64,000 nucleotides of DNA from Paucidesulfovibrio gracilis DSM 16080 (GTDB lineage: Bacteria; Desulfobacterota; Desulfovibrionia; Desulfovibrionales; Desulfovibrionaceae). Below are positions 1 through 8,086 of the stretch, one piece after another; position 1 is the stretch's first letter; each line of letters begins with the position of its first letter. The notes under the pieces are model-generated. The model worked only from the letters and a program-made list of their open reading frames with translations. It did not search any database and was not told the DNA's origin. The translations under genes and the position numbers were made by a program. The stretch covers positions 124,001 through 188,000 of the forward strand of contig NZ_FUYC01000004.1 in NCBI RefSeq assembly GCF_900167125.1, in the 5' to 3' direction.

Positions 1-225
1 ATCAACTTTATGCTTCGTCCGGACATCTCGGCCATGTGCTGCGAGGAGTACGGTTATCCAACTCCCATTCCCGCGGCACAGGAGCTTTTGCCAGAGGAGC
101 TGCGCAACAGCTCGGTGGTCTTCCCTCCGAAGGAGGTCATGGAGCGTTCCGAGTTTCAGGACGACGTGGGGGACGCCATCCTTTTGTATGAGGAATATTG
201 GCAAAAGCTCAAGGTGAGCAAGTAA
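1..225 (+). CDS. potD: Polyamine ABC transporter substrate-binding protein (PotD-like), 3' end only
   Basis: This is the last 74 codons of a gene that begins before the window; the frame is open from base 1 and ends in TAA at 223-225. The fragment begins INFMLRPD, continues through GYPTPIPAA and ends DAILLYEEYWQKLK. This matches the C-terminal end of periplasmic spermidine/putrescine-binding proteins, which bind the polyamine and deliver it to the PotBC permease. A strong terminator follows at 257-288, so it is the last gene of its operon. The family call rests on the C-terminus only, and another extracellular solute-binding protein of the same family is possible. Confidence 0.75.
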   Translation: MNFMLRPDISAMCCEEYGYPTPIPAAQELLPEELRNSSVVFPPKEVMERSEFQDDVGDAILLYEEYWQKLKVSK

Positions 226-256
226 GCTGCCGATCCATTCAGGGACGGTACGCAGA

Positions 257-288
257 GCCGGAGCATCCAACAGATGTTCCGGCTTTTT
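257..288 (+). terminator. Rho-independent terminator after the potD-like gene
   Basis: An 11-bp stem (257-267 with 273-283, one G-U pair) and a 5-base loop are followed by five T's at 284-288. It ends the rightward transcript. Confidence 0.9.
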
Positions 289-304
289 CATTACAACGGA
301 GAGG

Positions 305-338
305 AAAAATCCCCTTCCGAGCGTACGGCCGGAAGGGG
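305..338 (-). terminator. Rho-independent terminator of the leftward ABC/Grx/FTR operon
   Basis: An 8-bp stem of CCCCTTCC (311-318) and GGAAGGGG (331-338) is followed, read leftward, by a T run at 310-306. It lies just downstream of the stop codon at 362. Confidence 0.85.
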
Positions 339-361
339 GAGATGGTTTTTGACTGCTTATC

Positions 362-694
362 TTACCATTGAATTTTTTCAGGCGGGCGGCGTTCTGGAAC
401 CAGCTTTCGTTCGATGCCCCCTTCGTTCCACTCCTTTGAGACATAGAGACCACAGAAGCAGGCTCCATATTCTTTTACGTCAGCCTCTCGGTAGACGCAC
501 GGGCAAACAATGTCTTTGTCCGCGTCAAAGTCGCCGTTGGCCAGCCGGCAGGGGCAAGCCATGTACCCGTACCGTTCCCTGTTCTCCAGCAGGCTTTCTA
601 GCAGGGGCATGGTCATGTCCATGTCTTCGTTGAAGTAGTAGCCTTTGGGTTCCTGGAGTTTTTTCAGCGCCTGATAGAGCTGTTTTGCATCCAT
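362..694 (-). CDS. Ferredoxin-thioredoxin reductase, catalytic (beta-type) subunit
   Basis: This 110-residue protein belongs to the family that uses a [4Fe-4S] cluster next to a redox-active disulfide to pass electrons from ferredoxin to thioredoxin-like proteins. Three Cys-X-Cys pairs are visible at residues 47/49, 64/66 and 79/81, the family signature, and the length matches the beta chain. The start is supported by GGAGGT upstream. No variable (alpha) subunit lies nearby, as in many anaerobes where the catalytic chain works alone. It is the last gene of the leftward operon and follows a glutaredoxin-like gene by about 24 bases, which makes that protein a plausible partner (inference). Confidence 0.88.
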   Translation of the reverse strand: MDAKQLYQALKKLQEPKGYYFNEDMDMTMPLLESLLENRERYGYMACPCRLANGDFDADKDIVCPCVYREADVKEYGACFCGLYVSKEWNEGGIERKLVPERRPPEKIQW

Positions 695-718
695 GCCGCG
701 TACCTCCGTTTGTCGGGG

Positions 719-970
719 TTATTTTCCCAGGGCCGCGTCAATTTTGTCTTTGTTGAATCCCACCACGACTTTTCCGTTGATCACGAGCGTGGGAAACGAG
801 ACAGCGGGGTTGTGCTCCTTGACTTTTGCAATGGTGCTTTTTCGCTCTTCGCCTTCCAGCTTATCGACGAATACGGGATCACAAGCTACTTCACATTCTT
901 CCAGATATTGCAGGGCTTTTTTGCAATGAATGCAGGTTGAAAGCCCATAGAATTCAACATGGTGGGACAT
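719..970 (-). CDS. Glutaredoxin-like / NrdH-type redoxin
   Basis: This 83-residue protein has a thioredoxin fold, with the redox motif CIHC at residues 13-16 and the cis-proline segment SFPTLVING near residues 58-66. An unusual extra Cys-Glu-Cys-type stretch (EECEVAC, residues 24-30) follows the first helix. It probably acts as a cytoplasmic dithiol/disulfide carrier. GGAGG five bases before the ATG supports the start. It is followed by the ferredoxin-thioredoxin-reductase-type gene, which suggests the reductase reduces this redoxin. Whether it accepts glutathione cannot be told from sequence. Confidence 0.85.
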   Translation of the reverse strand: MSHHVEFYGLSTCIHCKKALQYLEECEVACDPVFVDKLEGEERKSTIAKVKEHNPAVSFPTLVINGKVVVGFNKDKIDAALGK

Positions 971-1048
971 AGTTCCTCCAAATGTTTCAGGTTGCGTCCA
1001 TCATGGTGGTTTTGTCGGTGGTTGTCAAAGCCTTGGCGCTTCTCTGCG

Positions 1049-1939
1049 TCATCGTTCATTCCTGTGGCGGTTCATGCGCTGTTCGAGTCTTCGAACGCCG
1101 AGAGAAAGCGGAAAAGTCATGGTAAAATACATGACCAGCACCAACGTCCAGATTTCAAAAGTTCGATATGTGGCCGCCATGAGTTCCTGTCCGGCAAAGG
1201 TCAATTCCTGGATGGAAATGATGGAGACGATGGCTGAATCCTTGATGGTGGAGATGAACTGTCCGGCAAGGGCCGGAATCATGGTGGCGAGAGCCTGCGG
1301 TAGGATGATGTTTCGCAGACAGCCCCAGCGGGTGAATCCCAGTGCGGATGCTGCCTCCCACTGCCCGCGTGGTACGGATTCAATGCCGGCCCGAACGATT
1401 TCAGCGATGTACGCCCCTTCAAAAAGTGCCAGGGTGAGTACGGCGGAAAGGAAGGCTGGGATTTGTTGTGGTGGGCCGAGAAAGAAGCAGAGAATGCATT
1501 GGGAGCGTTCTGGGATACGATATACGAGGTCGTCCACTCCCAAAGCCGTGATGATCTGGTCGCCGAGAAAGAAGTAAAACACGAAGACCAGCACCAGAGG
1601 CGGGGTGTTTCGTACTAAACCGACATAGGCCGCTCCTACCATCTGCTGGAGTGGACTTCGACTGGTGCGGAACAGCCCCATGATGGTGCCGAACAGCGTG
1701 GCCAGCAAACCGGAAAGCAGACTGAGTCGCAGAGTTACGAATAGTCCTTGAAGCAGAAGGCCCGCTTTCCAGGTCTGCTCTTGCTCGTCAAAACGCAGCA
1801 GGTAGTGGGGCATGGACGACCAATTCCAGTCGTAATTTAAGCCGCGGGCTGCTCTGTAGCCGAAGAGAAGGGCCGCCCCGATCAGCAGCGCGAGAATGGC
1901 CGCATCCAGGGGCGTGACCCTGAGTTTTCGATTTCGCAA
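1049..1939 (-). CDS. Polar amino-acid ABC transporter, permease
   Basis: This 296-residue inner-membrane permease is of the HisM/GltK type. It has hydrophobic segments near residues 12-30, 60-90, 105-130, 150-180 and 265-285. The ABC-interaction loop is visible (EAASALGFTRWGCLRNIILP), as is the family stretch LFEGAYIAEIVRAGIES. The start codon appears to be TTG at 1937-1939, preceded by AGGGAAGAG; there is no ATG near the expected N-terminus. It lies 12 bases after the binding-protein gene. Together with the permease at 2826-3632 it would form a heterodimeric channel. No ATPase gene is present in this operon. Confidence 0.88.
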   Translation of the reverse strand: MRNRKLRVTPLDAAILALLIGAALLFGYRAARGLNYDWNWSSMPHYLLRFDEQEQTWKAGLLLQGLFVTLRLSLLSGLLATLFGTIMGLFRTSRSPLQQMVGAAYVGLVRNTPPLVLVFVFYFFLGDQIITALGVDDLVYRIPERSQCILCFFLGPPQQIPAFLSAVLTLALFEGAYIAEIVRAGIESVPRGQWEAASALGFTRWGCLRNIILPQALATMIPALAGQFISTIKDSAIVSIISIQELTFAGQELMAATYRTFEIWTLVLVMYFTMTFPLSLGVRRLEQRMNRHRNER

Positions 1940-1951
1940 TGGGACTCTTCC

Positions 1952-2785
1952 CTACTCCACCTGAGATTTCCATTCTTCTGTGTGGAACCAATGGTCGAAC
2001 CGGGCCGCAAGCCAACCTTCGGCATTGGCTACCCTGATCCAGTTATTGAGGAAGTTCAAGAAGTCAGGATCACCCTTGCGGACGGCAAAGCCGATGGGTT
2101 CCTTGGTGAAGTCTTCATCCAGAGGGAGAAAGAGTTGGTCGGGGTATTTGGCCACCAGATTCCGCGGCAGAGGGTTGGAGGCGACCAGGCAATGTGCTTT
2201 GCCGTTAAGCAGTTCCTGAATGGAAGCGGCCTCGTCGCCGAACTGGCGAAGTTCGGCATGGGGCAGGAAGTTTTTGGCTGCTTTTTCAGCCGTGGTTCCC
2301 AGGCGAACGGCCACGGTGACATCGGAGAGGTTGAACTGCTCAAGGGTCGTCATTCCTGCGGCAAGTTTCTTGTGAGCCACAATGGACATCCCTGTAAACT
2401 CATAGGGATCTGAAAAATTGACCTTGAGGTTTCGGCTTGGTGTGATGCCCATGCCGCCGATGATGATATCAAATTTACCTGCCAGAAGGGCCGGAATGAT
2501 TCCGTCCCACTTGGTGGGGACAAACTGGACGCGAACGCCCATGTCGTTGGCCAGGCGGCGGGCCACATCAATTTCAAAGCCGATGAATTCGCCGTTTTTA
2601 TCCTTCATGGCCCAGGGGACAAAGGTGGAGAAGCCCACTTTGAGAACCCCTCGTTGCATGACTTGTTCCAGAGTGCTGTCTTGGGCCAGTTCCTGGCGGC
2701 TATCTCCGGCCCAGACGGCCGTGGCCAACCCCAGGATGACGATCAGGGCCGTAAGGCCCGTGCGGGTCGTTTGCCATAATGTCAT
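1952..2785 (-). CDS. Amino-acid ABC transporter, periplasmic substrate-binding protein
   Basis: This 277-residue protein has a signal peptide (hydrophobic residues 10-26, ending VWAG) followed by the family-3 solute-binding fold. Typical elements are GVLKVGFSTFVPWA, a GFEIDVARRLA segment and KWDGIIPALLAGKFDIIIGG. Proteins with these features bind polar amino acids such as glutamine, glutamate or histidine; the exact ligand cannot be predicted. It lies between the two permease genes and has an AAGGAGG site before ATG 2785. Confidence 0.9.
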   Translation of the reverse strand: MTLWQTTRTGLTALIVILGLATAVWAGDSRQELAQDSTLEQVMQRGVLKVGFSTFVPWAMKDKNGEFIGFEIDVARRLANDMGVRVQFVPTKWDGIIPALLAGKFDIIIGGMGITPSRNLKVNFSDPYEFTGMSIVAHKKLAAGMTTLEQFNLSDVTVAVRLGTTAEKAAKNFLPHAELRQFGDEAASIQELLNGKAHCLVASNPLPRNLVAKYPDQLFLPLDEDFTKEPIGFAVRKGDPDFLNFLNNWIRVANAEGWLAARFDHWFHTEEWKSQVE

Positions 2786-2825
2786 TGTTCCTCCTTATGG
2801 TTGCGGATGAGTAGAATCTATTTTC

Positions 2826-3632
2826 TCATGCACCGTTGAATGCTCGGTTCATGAAGGAAATGAGTGCGGAAAGGAGCAGAGTGATCGCCAGATAGATGGC
2901 GGCCACGGTGAACCAGACTTCAAAGGTCAAAAAGGTATCTGAAACAATGGATTGTCCCTGCATGGTCAAGTCGTAGACGGCTACGGTACTGACAAGGGCG
3001 GAATCCTTGACCAGCGAAACCGCCTGCCCGGCCAGAGGGGGAAGGATGCGGGGAACAGCCTGAGGCAGGATGACCTCCCGGTAGGTGAACAGGAGATTTC
3101 CCCCAAGACTTTGCGCCGCCTCCCATTGCCCGTCGTCCACGGAGAGGATGCCCGCTCGAAATATTTCAGAAGCGTAGGCTCCTTCGAACAAGGAAAGGGC
3201 TAGGACGGATGCCCAGAAACCGTTAATTCCGAGAATGGGAGCCAGCACGAAGTAAGTGAAAAAAAGTTGGATCAAGAGAGGGGTGTTACGGATCGTTTCC
3301 AGATAGAAGCGCGCCAAGGCATGGGCCAAAAATGAAGAAGAGAGTCGAAAAAGGGCGGTGATCAGCCCAAAGGCGAAGGCCAGGACAAACGCAGCCCCCG
3401 TTATTTGCAGCGTAACCCACAGTCCCTGGAGCAATAAACCGGGATGAAATACTCCATCCTTCCATTCGAAAAGAAATGGAGGGATACGATACCATTGCCA
3501 GTTGTATCCCAGTTGGTCGGTTCCTCGGGCCAGCAGCCAGCCAAGAAGTGCCAACAAAGAGAGAAATATAAGAAAATCGAAAAAAGCCACGCGTTTTCCG
3601 CGCTGCAGAAACCTGGAGTCGGTGTTGATCAT
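2826..3632 (-). CDS. Polar amino-acid ABC transporter, permease
   Basis: This 268-residue inner-membrane protein is homologous in layout to the permease at 1049-1939. It has a first membrane segment at residues 18-36, the stretch SLFEGAYASEIFRAGI, and the coupling loop EAAQSLGGNLLFTYREVILP that contacts the ATPase. It is the first gene of the leftward operon; its promoter should lie in 3633-3720. No clear Shine-Dalgarno site precedes ATG 3632. Confidence 0.88.
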   Translation of the reverse strand: MINTDSRFLQRGKRVAFFDFLIFLSLLALLGWLLARGTDQLGYNWQWYRIPPFLFEWKDGVFHPGLLLQGLWVTLQITGAAFVLAFAFGLITALFRLSSSFLAHALARFYLETIRNTPLLIQLFFTYFVLAPILGINGFWASVLALSLFEGAYASEIFRAGILSVDDGQWEAAQSLGGNLLFTYREVILPQAVPRILPPLAGQAVSLVKDSALVSTVAVYDLTMQGQSIVSDTFLTFEVWFTVAAIYLAITLLLSALISFMNRAFNGA

Positions 3633-3711
3633 AGGGCGTTTTTTGTCGAGAGTTAGAGAACTTGCCGCTTGGTTAAAGCCATATCATAGCGGGTTGGAAA
3701 TTCCAAAGAAT

Positions 3712-3744
3712 AAAAAGAGAAAGCGGTTCCCAATTGGAAACCGC
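3712..3744 (-). terminator. Rho-independent terminator after tmk
   Basis: A 9-bp stem (3723-3731 with 3736-3744, one G-U pair) has an AATT loop. Read leftward it is followed by TTTCTCTTTTTA. It ends the OB/HD-tmk transcript upstream of the ABC operon. Confidence 0.85.
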
Positions 3745-3775
3745 CTTGCGTTCTGCTTTAGAGATGGAGGGTGTA

Positions 3776-4414
3776 TTAGTGGCGCTGTTGAGCGCGGTGA
3801 ATGACGGTTCGAATTGATTCAAACACCTCGTCCGGGCCGGGGGTGGCGTCCACCACTTCAATGCGATCCTGGTGCAGGGCCGCCCAGGTGAGGTAGCCTT
3901 CGCGCACGCGTTTGTGGAATTCCAGACTTTCCGCCTCAAAACGTCCTTCCTCGACGGCCTTCCCTTCCCGAAGGTTGCGCGCCATAGCCCGGTTTAATCC
4001 GGTCTCCGGTTCCAGGTCGAGCAGGATGGTGACATGGGGCCAGCAACCAGCCACGGCCACTTCGTTGAGTTGGTGCAACAACCGAGGGTCCAGTCCTCGG
4101 CCATACCCTTGGTAAACAACGGTGGAATCTGCATATCTATCTGAAATAACAATTTTTCCACTTTGTAAGGCTGGTCGGATAACCTGGGCCGCATGCTGTG
4201 CGCGGTCCGCAAGATACAGAAAAAGCTCTGTTTCCGGCGTGATGTCGCGGCCCTCCAGGTGCAGTAGCATGCGGCGTAGTTCTTTCCCAATCCGACTTCC
4301 CCCCGGCTCCAGGGTGACCATGGCGTCTTGCCCGCGTTGCTTGAAATGCTCAACAAGCATACGAATTTGTGTGGACTTGCCGGTACCCTCTATCCCTTCA
4401 AAGGTAATAAACAT
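3776..4414 (-). CDS. tmk: Thymidylate kinase
   Basis: This 212-residue cytoplasmic enzyme phosphorylates dTMP to dTDP with ATP for DNA precursor supply. It has the P-loop [12 protein letters not shown] at residues 4-15 and the family segment [20 protein letters not shown] around residues 93-112, with the catalytic DR(Y/F). The length is typical of the family. Its start overlaps the 3' end of the OB/HD gene by 25 bases, so the two are probably translationally coupled. It is closed by the terminator at 3712-3744. Confidence 0.97.
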   Translation of the reverse strand: MFITFEGIEGTGKSTQIRMLVEHFKQRGQDAMVTLEPGGSRIGKELRRMLLHLEGRDITPETELFLYLADRAQHAAQVIRPALQSGKIVISDRYADSTVVYQGYGRGLDPRLLHQLNEVAVAGCWPHVTILLDLEPETGLNRAMARNLREGKAVEEGRFEAESLEFHKRVREGYLTWAALHQDRIEVVDATPGPDEVFESIRTVIHRAQQRH

Positions 4415-5415
4415 TGGTTCTCCGGGGTCTCGTTTTTGTTTTGATTGTTTTTGTCCGGTGTGGGGACAGCCCGGAAGACGGGGCGTTCCAAAAAGCGGAG
4501 ATACGGTGTCCAGGCCAAGCCTTCACCGTCGCCGATTTGTTCTATTGCACCGGAAATAATGTTTAATTTGGAATCCATCATGTCTGCGAGGTGCAAAACG
4601 AACGCTTCCGCACTTTTGGGGCGGATGGGCGCGCCGAATTCATGCTCACCGTGATGACTGAGCACGAGGTGTTTGAGGTGCAGGATGATTTCCGGTTCCA
4701 GGTCGCGGGCCTTGGCAAAGAAGGGGCGGAGCACTTCCAAGCCCAATTCGATGTGGCCCAGGAGTTGGCCCTCGTCGGTATACTGGTTGTCGGGTCCGCC
4801 GGAGAGTTCCCAGGCCTTGCCAATGTCGTGAAACAGGGCGCCGGCCAGGAGAATTTGTCGGTCCAGGTGGGGGTAGAGGTCGCAGGCAGCCATACAGGCT
4901 CGGGCGACCCCCAAGGTGTGCTCCAGCAACCCGCCGACGTATGCATGATGTACCACCTTGGCTCCCATGCCCTGCATCAGCCGCGGTTGGATGTTTTTGT
5001 CCTTGAACACTCGGCGGACCAGCTTTTTAAGCGGGCGATGGGTAATGTGTTCCAGAACCAAATCATCCAGTGCCTCGAAGAGGTCTTCGGGCGGTGTGGC
5101 GCTTCGGGGTAGAAATTCACCCAAATCCGGTGCGTCACCGTTGAGTGTCATCAGTTGGTCCACGCGGAGTTGCAGACGCTCTTTAAAGCTGCCCACCTGG
5201 CCGGAAACCTCGGCAAGGCTGCCTGGCTCCAGTTGCTGAAACTGTTCGCTCAAAGGACTCCAAATGACAGCGTCGATACGGCCGGTGACGTCTTGAAGTT
5301 TGAGTTTCCAGTAGGGACCGTTGCGTGCTTGCGCCCGTTGGGCCTCGGCTAGAAGAAAAATATCCCGCACAGCATGGCCGGGCTGAAGGTCTTTGACGTA
5401 TATGTTCTTTTCCAT
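4390..5415 (-). CDS. OB-fold / HD-domain phosphohydrolase (YhaM-like 3'-5' exoribonuclease family)
   Basis: This 341-residue protein has an OB-fold at residues 1-95 ([18 protein letters not shown], then [18 protein letters not shown]). A metal-dependent HD domain follows at about 150-290, with [20 protein letters not shown] and [19 protein letters not shown]. This order is that of YhaM/CBF1-type 3'-5' exonucleases acting on RNA or single-stranded DNA. I chose ATG 5413-5415, preceded by AGAGAG; an in-frame ATG at 5428-5430 would add five residues. The same frame stays open far upstream but runs antisense through surE, so the longer version is not credible. It is expressed with tmk. Confidence 0.85.
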   Translation of the reverse strand: MEKNIYVKDLQPGHAVRDIFLLAEAQRAQARNGPYWKLKLQDVTGRIDAVIWSPLSEQFQQLEPGSLAEVSGQVGSFKERLQLRVDQLMTLNGDAPDLGEFLPRSATPPEDLFEALDDLVLEHITHRPLKKLVRRVFKDKNIQPRLMQGMGAKVVHHAYVGGLLEHTLGVARACMAACDLYPHLDRQILLAGALFHDIGKAWELSGGPDNQYTDEGQLLGHIELGLEVLRPFFAKARDLEPEIILHLKHLVLSHHGEHEFGAPIRPKSAEAFVLHLADMMDSKLNIISGAIEQIGDGEGLAWTPYLRFLERPVFRAVPTPDKNNQNKNETPENQCLLPLKG

Positions 5416-5568
5416 GCTCTCTCTTGCCATTGAATCCGTGATGCAGTACCCCCGCCCTAAGCGGGGCGGCGAAAAGGCCGCCAGCTTGATGTACGCGATT
5501 TCCAGGCGGTTCGCAAACAAGACGCTCGCGCAACGGAGCGTTTCCAGTAGGATGGAGCGGAACGAGAT

Positions 5569-6336
5569 ATGCGCATTCTTTTGACCAACGACGACGGTAT
5601 TCAGGCTCACGGTATCAGGGCGCTCTATGCGGCGATCAAAGAGGCCGGACACGAGGTGGAAGTGGTGGCGCCGGTGGCGGAGCAATCCGCCGTGGGACAC
5701 GCTATTACATTTCACACACCGTTGCGGGTACACACATTTCAGGAAGACGGGTTTTCCGGTATCGGCGTGCATGGTACTCCCGCCGACTGCGTGAAGCTGG
5801 GGTTGAGTTCGCTGGTCCGTGGCGATGTGGATGTGGTTATGTCCGGCATCAACAAGGGAGCCAATGTCGGAGTGGATATCGTTTATTCGGGTACGGTTTC
5901 CGCGGCCACGGAGGCTGCGCTTATGTCGCTTCCGGCCATGGCTGTTTCCATGGACGATTTTACTCCGAGGGATTTGACGGAGCAGGCCCGTTTTGCGGTA
6001 TCCCTGCTCCCCGATATCCCTTGGTCGGAGATTCCTGCCAAGACATTGCTTAATCTTAATTTCCCCTCCTGTGATTTTGCCGAGCACAAAGGACTTAGGC
6101 TGTGTCCACATACTCGGGCCGCATATAGGGACTGGTATGTAGAACGTCAGGATCCCCGGGGAAATCCCTATTACTGGCTGGAAGGAGAGATCCCGCCGGA
6201 AGCGTTGAGTCCGGACCGGGATCGGGCGTTGCTTACTGCAGGGTATGTGACCCTGACCCCCCTGCATTTCGACTTCAACGACCGCGCTACCCTTGCCCGG
6301 CTTCAGGAACGTATGGACAAGGCCAATGGGCGTTGA
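5569..6336 (+). CDS. surE: 5'/3'-nucleotidase SurE (survival protein)
   Basis: This 255-residue metal-dependent nucleotidase dephosphorylates nucleoside 5'- and 3'-monophosphates. The N-terminus MRILLTNDDGIQAHGI carries the metal-binding Asp-Asp pair. The motifs SAVGHAITFH, VHGTPADCVKLG, VMSGINKGANVG and YSGTVSAATEA follow in family order. The start is preceded by GGAGCGG. It is divergent from the OB/HD gene; the 150 bases between them must hold both promoters. Its stop codon overlaps the -35 box of the gap promoter. Confidence 0.97.
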   Translation: MRILLTNDDGIQAHGIRALYAAIKEAGHEVEVVAPVAEQSAVGHAITFHTPLRVHTFQEDGFSGIGVHGTPADCVKLGLSSLVRGDVDVVMSGINKGANVGVDIVYSGTVSAATEAALMSLPAMAVSMDDFTPRDLTEQARFAVSLLPDIPWSEIPAKTLLNLNFPSCDFAEHKGLRLCPHTRAAYRDWYVERQDPRGNPYYWLEGEIPPEALSPDRDRALLTAGYVTLTPLHFDFNDRATLARLQERMDKANGR

Positions 6337-6361
6337 CGCGGCGCATGCTGCGGCATATACA
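6333..6361 (+). promoter_or_regulatory. Sigma-70-type promoter of gap
   Basis: TTGACG at 6333-6338 and TATACA at 6356-6361 are separated by 17 bases. They overlap the surE stop codon and lie about 125 bases before the gap start. Confidence 0.7.
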
Positions 6362-6485
6362 GGGGATCGGACAGATAGTTCGGCTCGGACGAGGCTGAAC
6401 CCCAAAAATAATGGCGACGGATGCCGGGCGTCGTTTCGGTGATCCGTCCGTGACCCGTTGAAAAGGGTAAAGGAGCGTTTGGATT

Positions 6486-7469
6486 ATGGCTGTGAAGGTT
6501 GGATTGAACGGCTTTGGTCGCATCGGTCGCTATTTGACCCGTCTGATGGCGGAAGAAAGCGGATTGGAACTGGTGGCGGTAAACGCCCGGGCCAGCAACG
6601 AGCAGCTTGCCCACCTGTTGAAATATGATTCCGTGCATGGCCGGTTTATGGATGTGGAACCCACGGATGAAGGATTTCGTGTCAAGGGACACGAAGTCAA
6701 GGTTACCCGCAACGCCCCGGGCGAGTGGACCTGGGGGGATCTCGGTTGCGACATGGTTGTGGAAAGCACCGGTAAATTCCGTGATCGGGACAGCTGCGAA
6801 AAGCACCTTGCCTGCGGTGCCAAAAAAGTCGTTATCTCGGCTCCAGGTAAGGAACCGGACGTCACCATCGTAACCGGCGTGAACGACGCGGACCTCAAGC
6901 CGGAACACCGCATCATCTCCAACGCTTCCTGCACCACCAACTGCCTGGCACCCGTGGCCAAGGTCATCAACGACACTTTCGGCATCCGCCACGGCCAGAT
7001 GACCACGGTCCACTCCTACACGATGAGTCAGCGGATTTTGGATGGTTCGCATAAGGATATCCGTCGGGCCCGTGCCTGCGCTGTGAATATGGTGCCCACA
7101 ACGACGGGGGCGGCTAAAGCGGTTGCGCTGGTGATCCCCGAGCTTGACGGAAAGCTGGGCGGCATGGCCGTGCGTGTCCCCACTGCCAACGTGTCCCTTG
7201 TGGATCTCGTGGTGGAGTTGGAAAAGAAGACCACTGCCGAAGAGGTGAATGCCGTGCTCAAGGCCGCTGCCAACGAGCATATGGGCTACACCGAAGAACC
7301 TTTGGTTTCCGTAGATTATATGGGTTCCACCCACGGCGGCGTCGTGGATGCTCCGCTCACTTCCGTGTTCAATGGCACACAGCTTAAATTGATCATCTGG
7401 TACGACAACGAAGCAGGCTTTACCAACCAGTTGTTGCGATTGATGCGCCAGGTCGGAAGTGCAATGTAG
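6486..7469 (+). CDS. gap: Glyceraldehyde-3-phosphate dehydrogenase, type I
   Basis: This 327-residue glycolytic/gluconeogenic enzyme oxidises glyceraldehyde-3-phosphate with NAD+ and phosphate. It has an N-terminal Rossmann motif (VGLNGFGRIGR), the catalytic-cysteine motif SNASCTTNC near residues 145-153, the conserved HSYTMSQRILDG and RRARACAVNMVPTTTGAA stretches, and a C-terminal WYDNEAGFTNQLLRL. AAAGGAG precedes the ATG. It has its own promoter (6333-6361) and terminator (7496-7532), so it is probably monocistronic. Confidence 0.97.
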   Translation: MAVKVGLNGFGRIGRYLTRLMAEESGLELVAVNARASNEQLAHLLKYDSVHGRFMDVEPTDEGFRVKGHEVKVTRNAPGEWTWGDLGCDMVVESTGKFRDRDSCEKHLACGAKKVVISAPGKEPDVTIVTGVNDADLKPEHRIISNASCTTNCLAPVAKVINDTFGIRHGQMTTVHSYTMSQRILDGSHKDIRRARACAVNMVPTTTGAAKAVALVIPELDGKLGGMAVRVPTANVSLVDLVVELEKKTTAEEVNAVLKAAANEHMGYTEEPLVSVDYMGSTHGGVVDAPLTSVFNGTQLKLIIWYDNEAGFTNQLLRLMRQVGSAM

Positions 7470-7495
7470 TTTTTCCTATTTGTAAAATACCATTT

Positions 7496-7532
7496 GGGTT
7501 CAGTGAGTTATGCTCGCTGGACCCTTTTTTTT
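7496..7532 (+). terminator. Rho-independent terminator of gap
   Basis: A 12-bp stem (GGGTTCAGTGAG with CTCGCTGGACCC, two G-U pairs) has a 5-base loop and is followed by eight T's. Confidence 0.9.
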
Positions 7533-7552
7533 ATGAAAAAAAACAGGTTGTG

Positions 7553-7582
7553 TTGACGCAGAAACAAATTTTTTGATAGTGT
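7553..7582 (+). promoter_or_regulatory. Candidate promoter of the CII-like gene
   Basis: TTGACG (7553-7558) is followed after 18 bases by TAGTGT (7577-7582), about 35 bases before the start codon at 7618. Confidence 0.45.
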
Positions 7583-7617
7583 TTCGCCTAAACCGAAAAA
7601 CCGAGGGGGAAAGAAGC

Positions 7618-7911
7618 ATGTATCCCAAAGATGTGACGAAGGTCGTGCAGGATTCGGTACTGGGTGGCGAAATGCAGGCCAAGGAAGTGGCGGAACGGTT
7701 GGGCAAGCCCTATTCCACATTGCTGCGTGAATTGAACCCGTTTGATCTGCGTGCAAAGCTTGGGGTGGAAACATTGTTGGAGATCATGCGCGTCACGCAT
7801 GACACCAAGCCTCTGGCATTCATGGCCAAGCAAATGGGCTATCGTTTGGTGCCGGAAAATTCATCGTCGGAACGTCCGGTGAAGATTTTTCGTCCCGGGG
7901 TGAACGTCTGA
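7618..7911 (+). CDS. Small DNA-binding protein, phage regulatory CII-like (Phage_CP76) family
   Basis: This 97-residue protein has the layout of the phage CII/CP76 regulatory family: an early helix-turn-helix (EVAERLGKPYSTLLRELNP, about residues 23-41) followed by LGVETLLEIMRVTHDTKPLAFMAKQMGYRLV. A strong GAGGGGGAAAG precedes ATG 7618; an in-frame TTG at 7573 lies inside the promoter region and is unlikely. It has its own promoter and terminator, and no other phage gene is nearby, so it looks like a domesticated chromosomal regulator. The target is unknown. Confidence 0.75.
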   Translation: MYPKDVTKVVQDSVLGGEMQAKEVAERLGKPYSTLLRELNPFDLRAKLGVETLLEIMRVTHDTKPLAFMAKQMGYRLVPENSSSERPVKIFRPGVNV

Positions 7912-7972
7912 GGAGCAACAAAACTTCTGCCTGTCGTGCGGTCCCTGACAGGCTGGAACACGAATTTGCGAG

Positions 7973-8011
7973 GCCCGGTTTCGTATCTTTTCGGAGCCGG
8001 GCTTTTCTTTT
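7973..8011 (+). terminator. Rho-independent terminator after the CII-like gene
   Basis: GCCCGGTTTCG (7973-7983) pairs with CGGAGCCGGGC (7992-8002), including wobble pairs. TTTTCTTTT follows. Confidence 0.85.
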
Positions 8012-8086
8012 GGTTGTCAGAATCAAAGGGATTTGCGACGGAACAAAGACGAACTTTGAATACGGGAATTCCACTAGGAGCCGATG

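Noticed and set aside
5416-6405. Long N-terminal extension of the OB/HD protein on the minus strand
   Set aside because: It runs antisense through all of surE, has no family similarity, and the OB-fold begins at the chosen start.
6303-7334. 343-codon open frame antisense to gap
   Set aside because: It is the mirror of a highly conserved gene, with no recognisable protein features.
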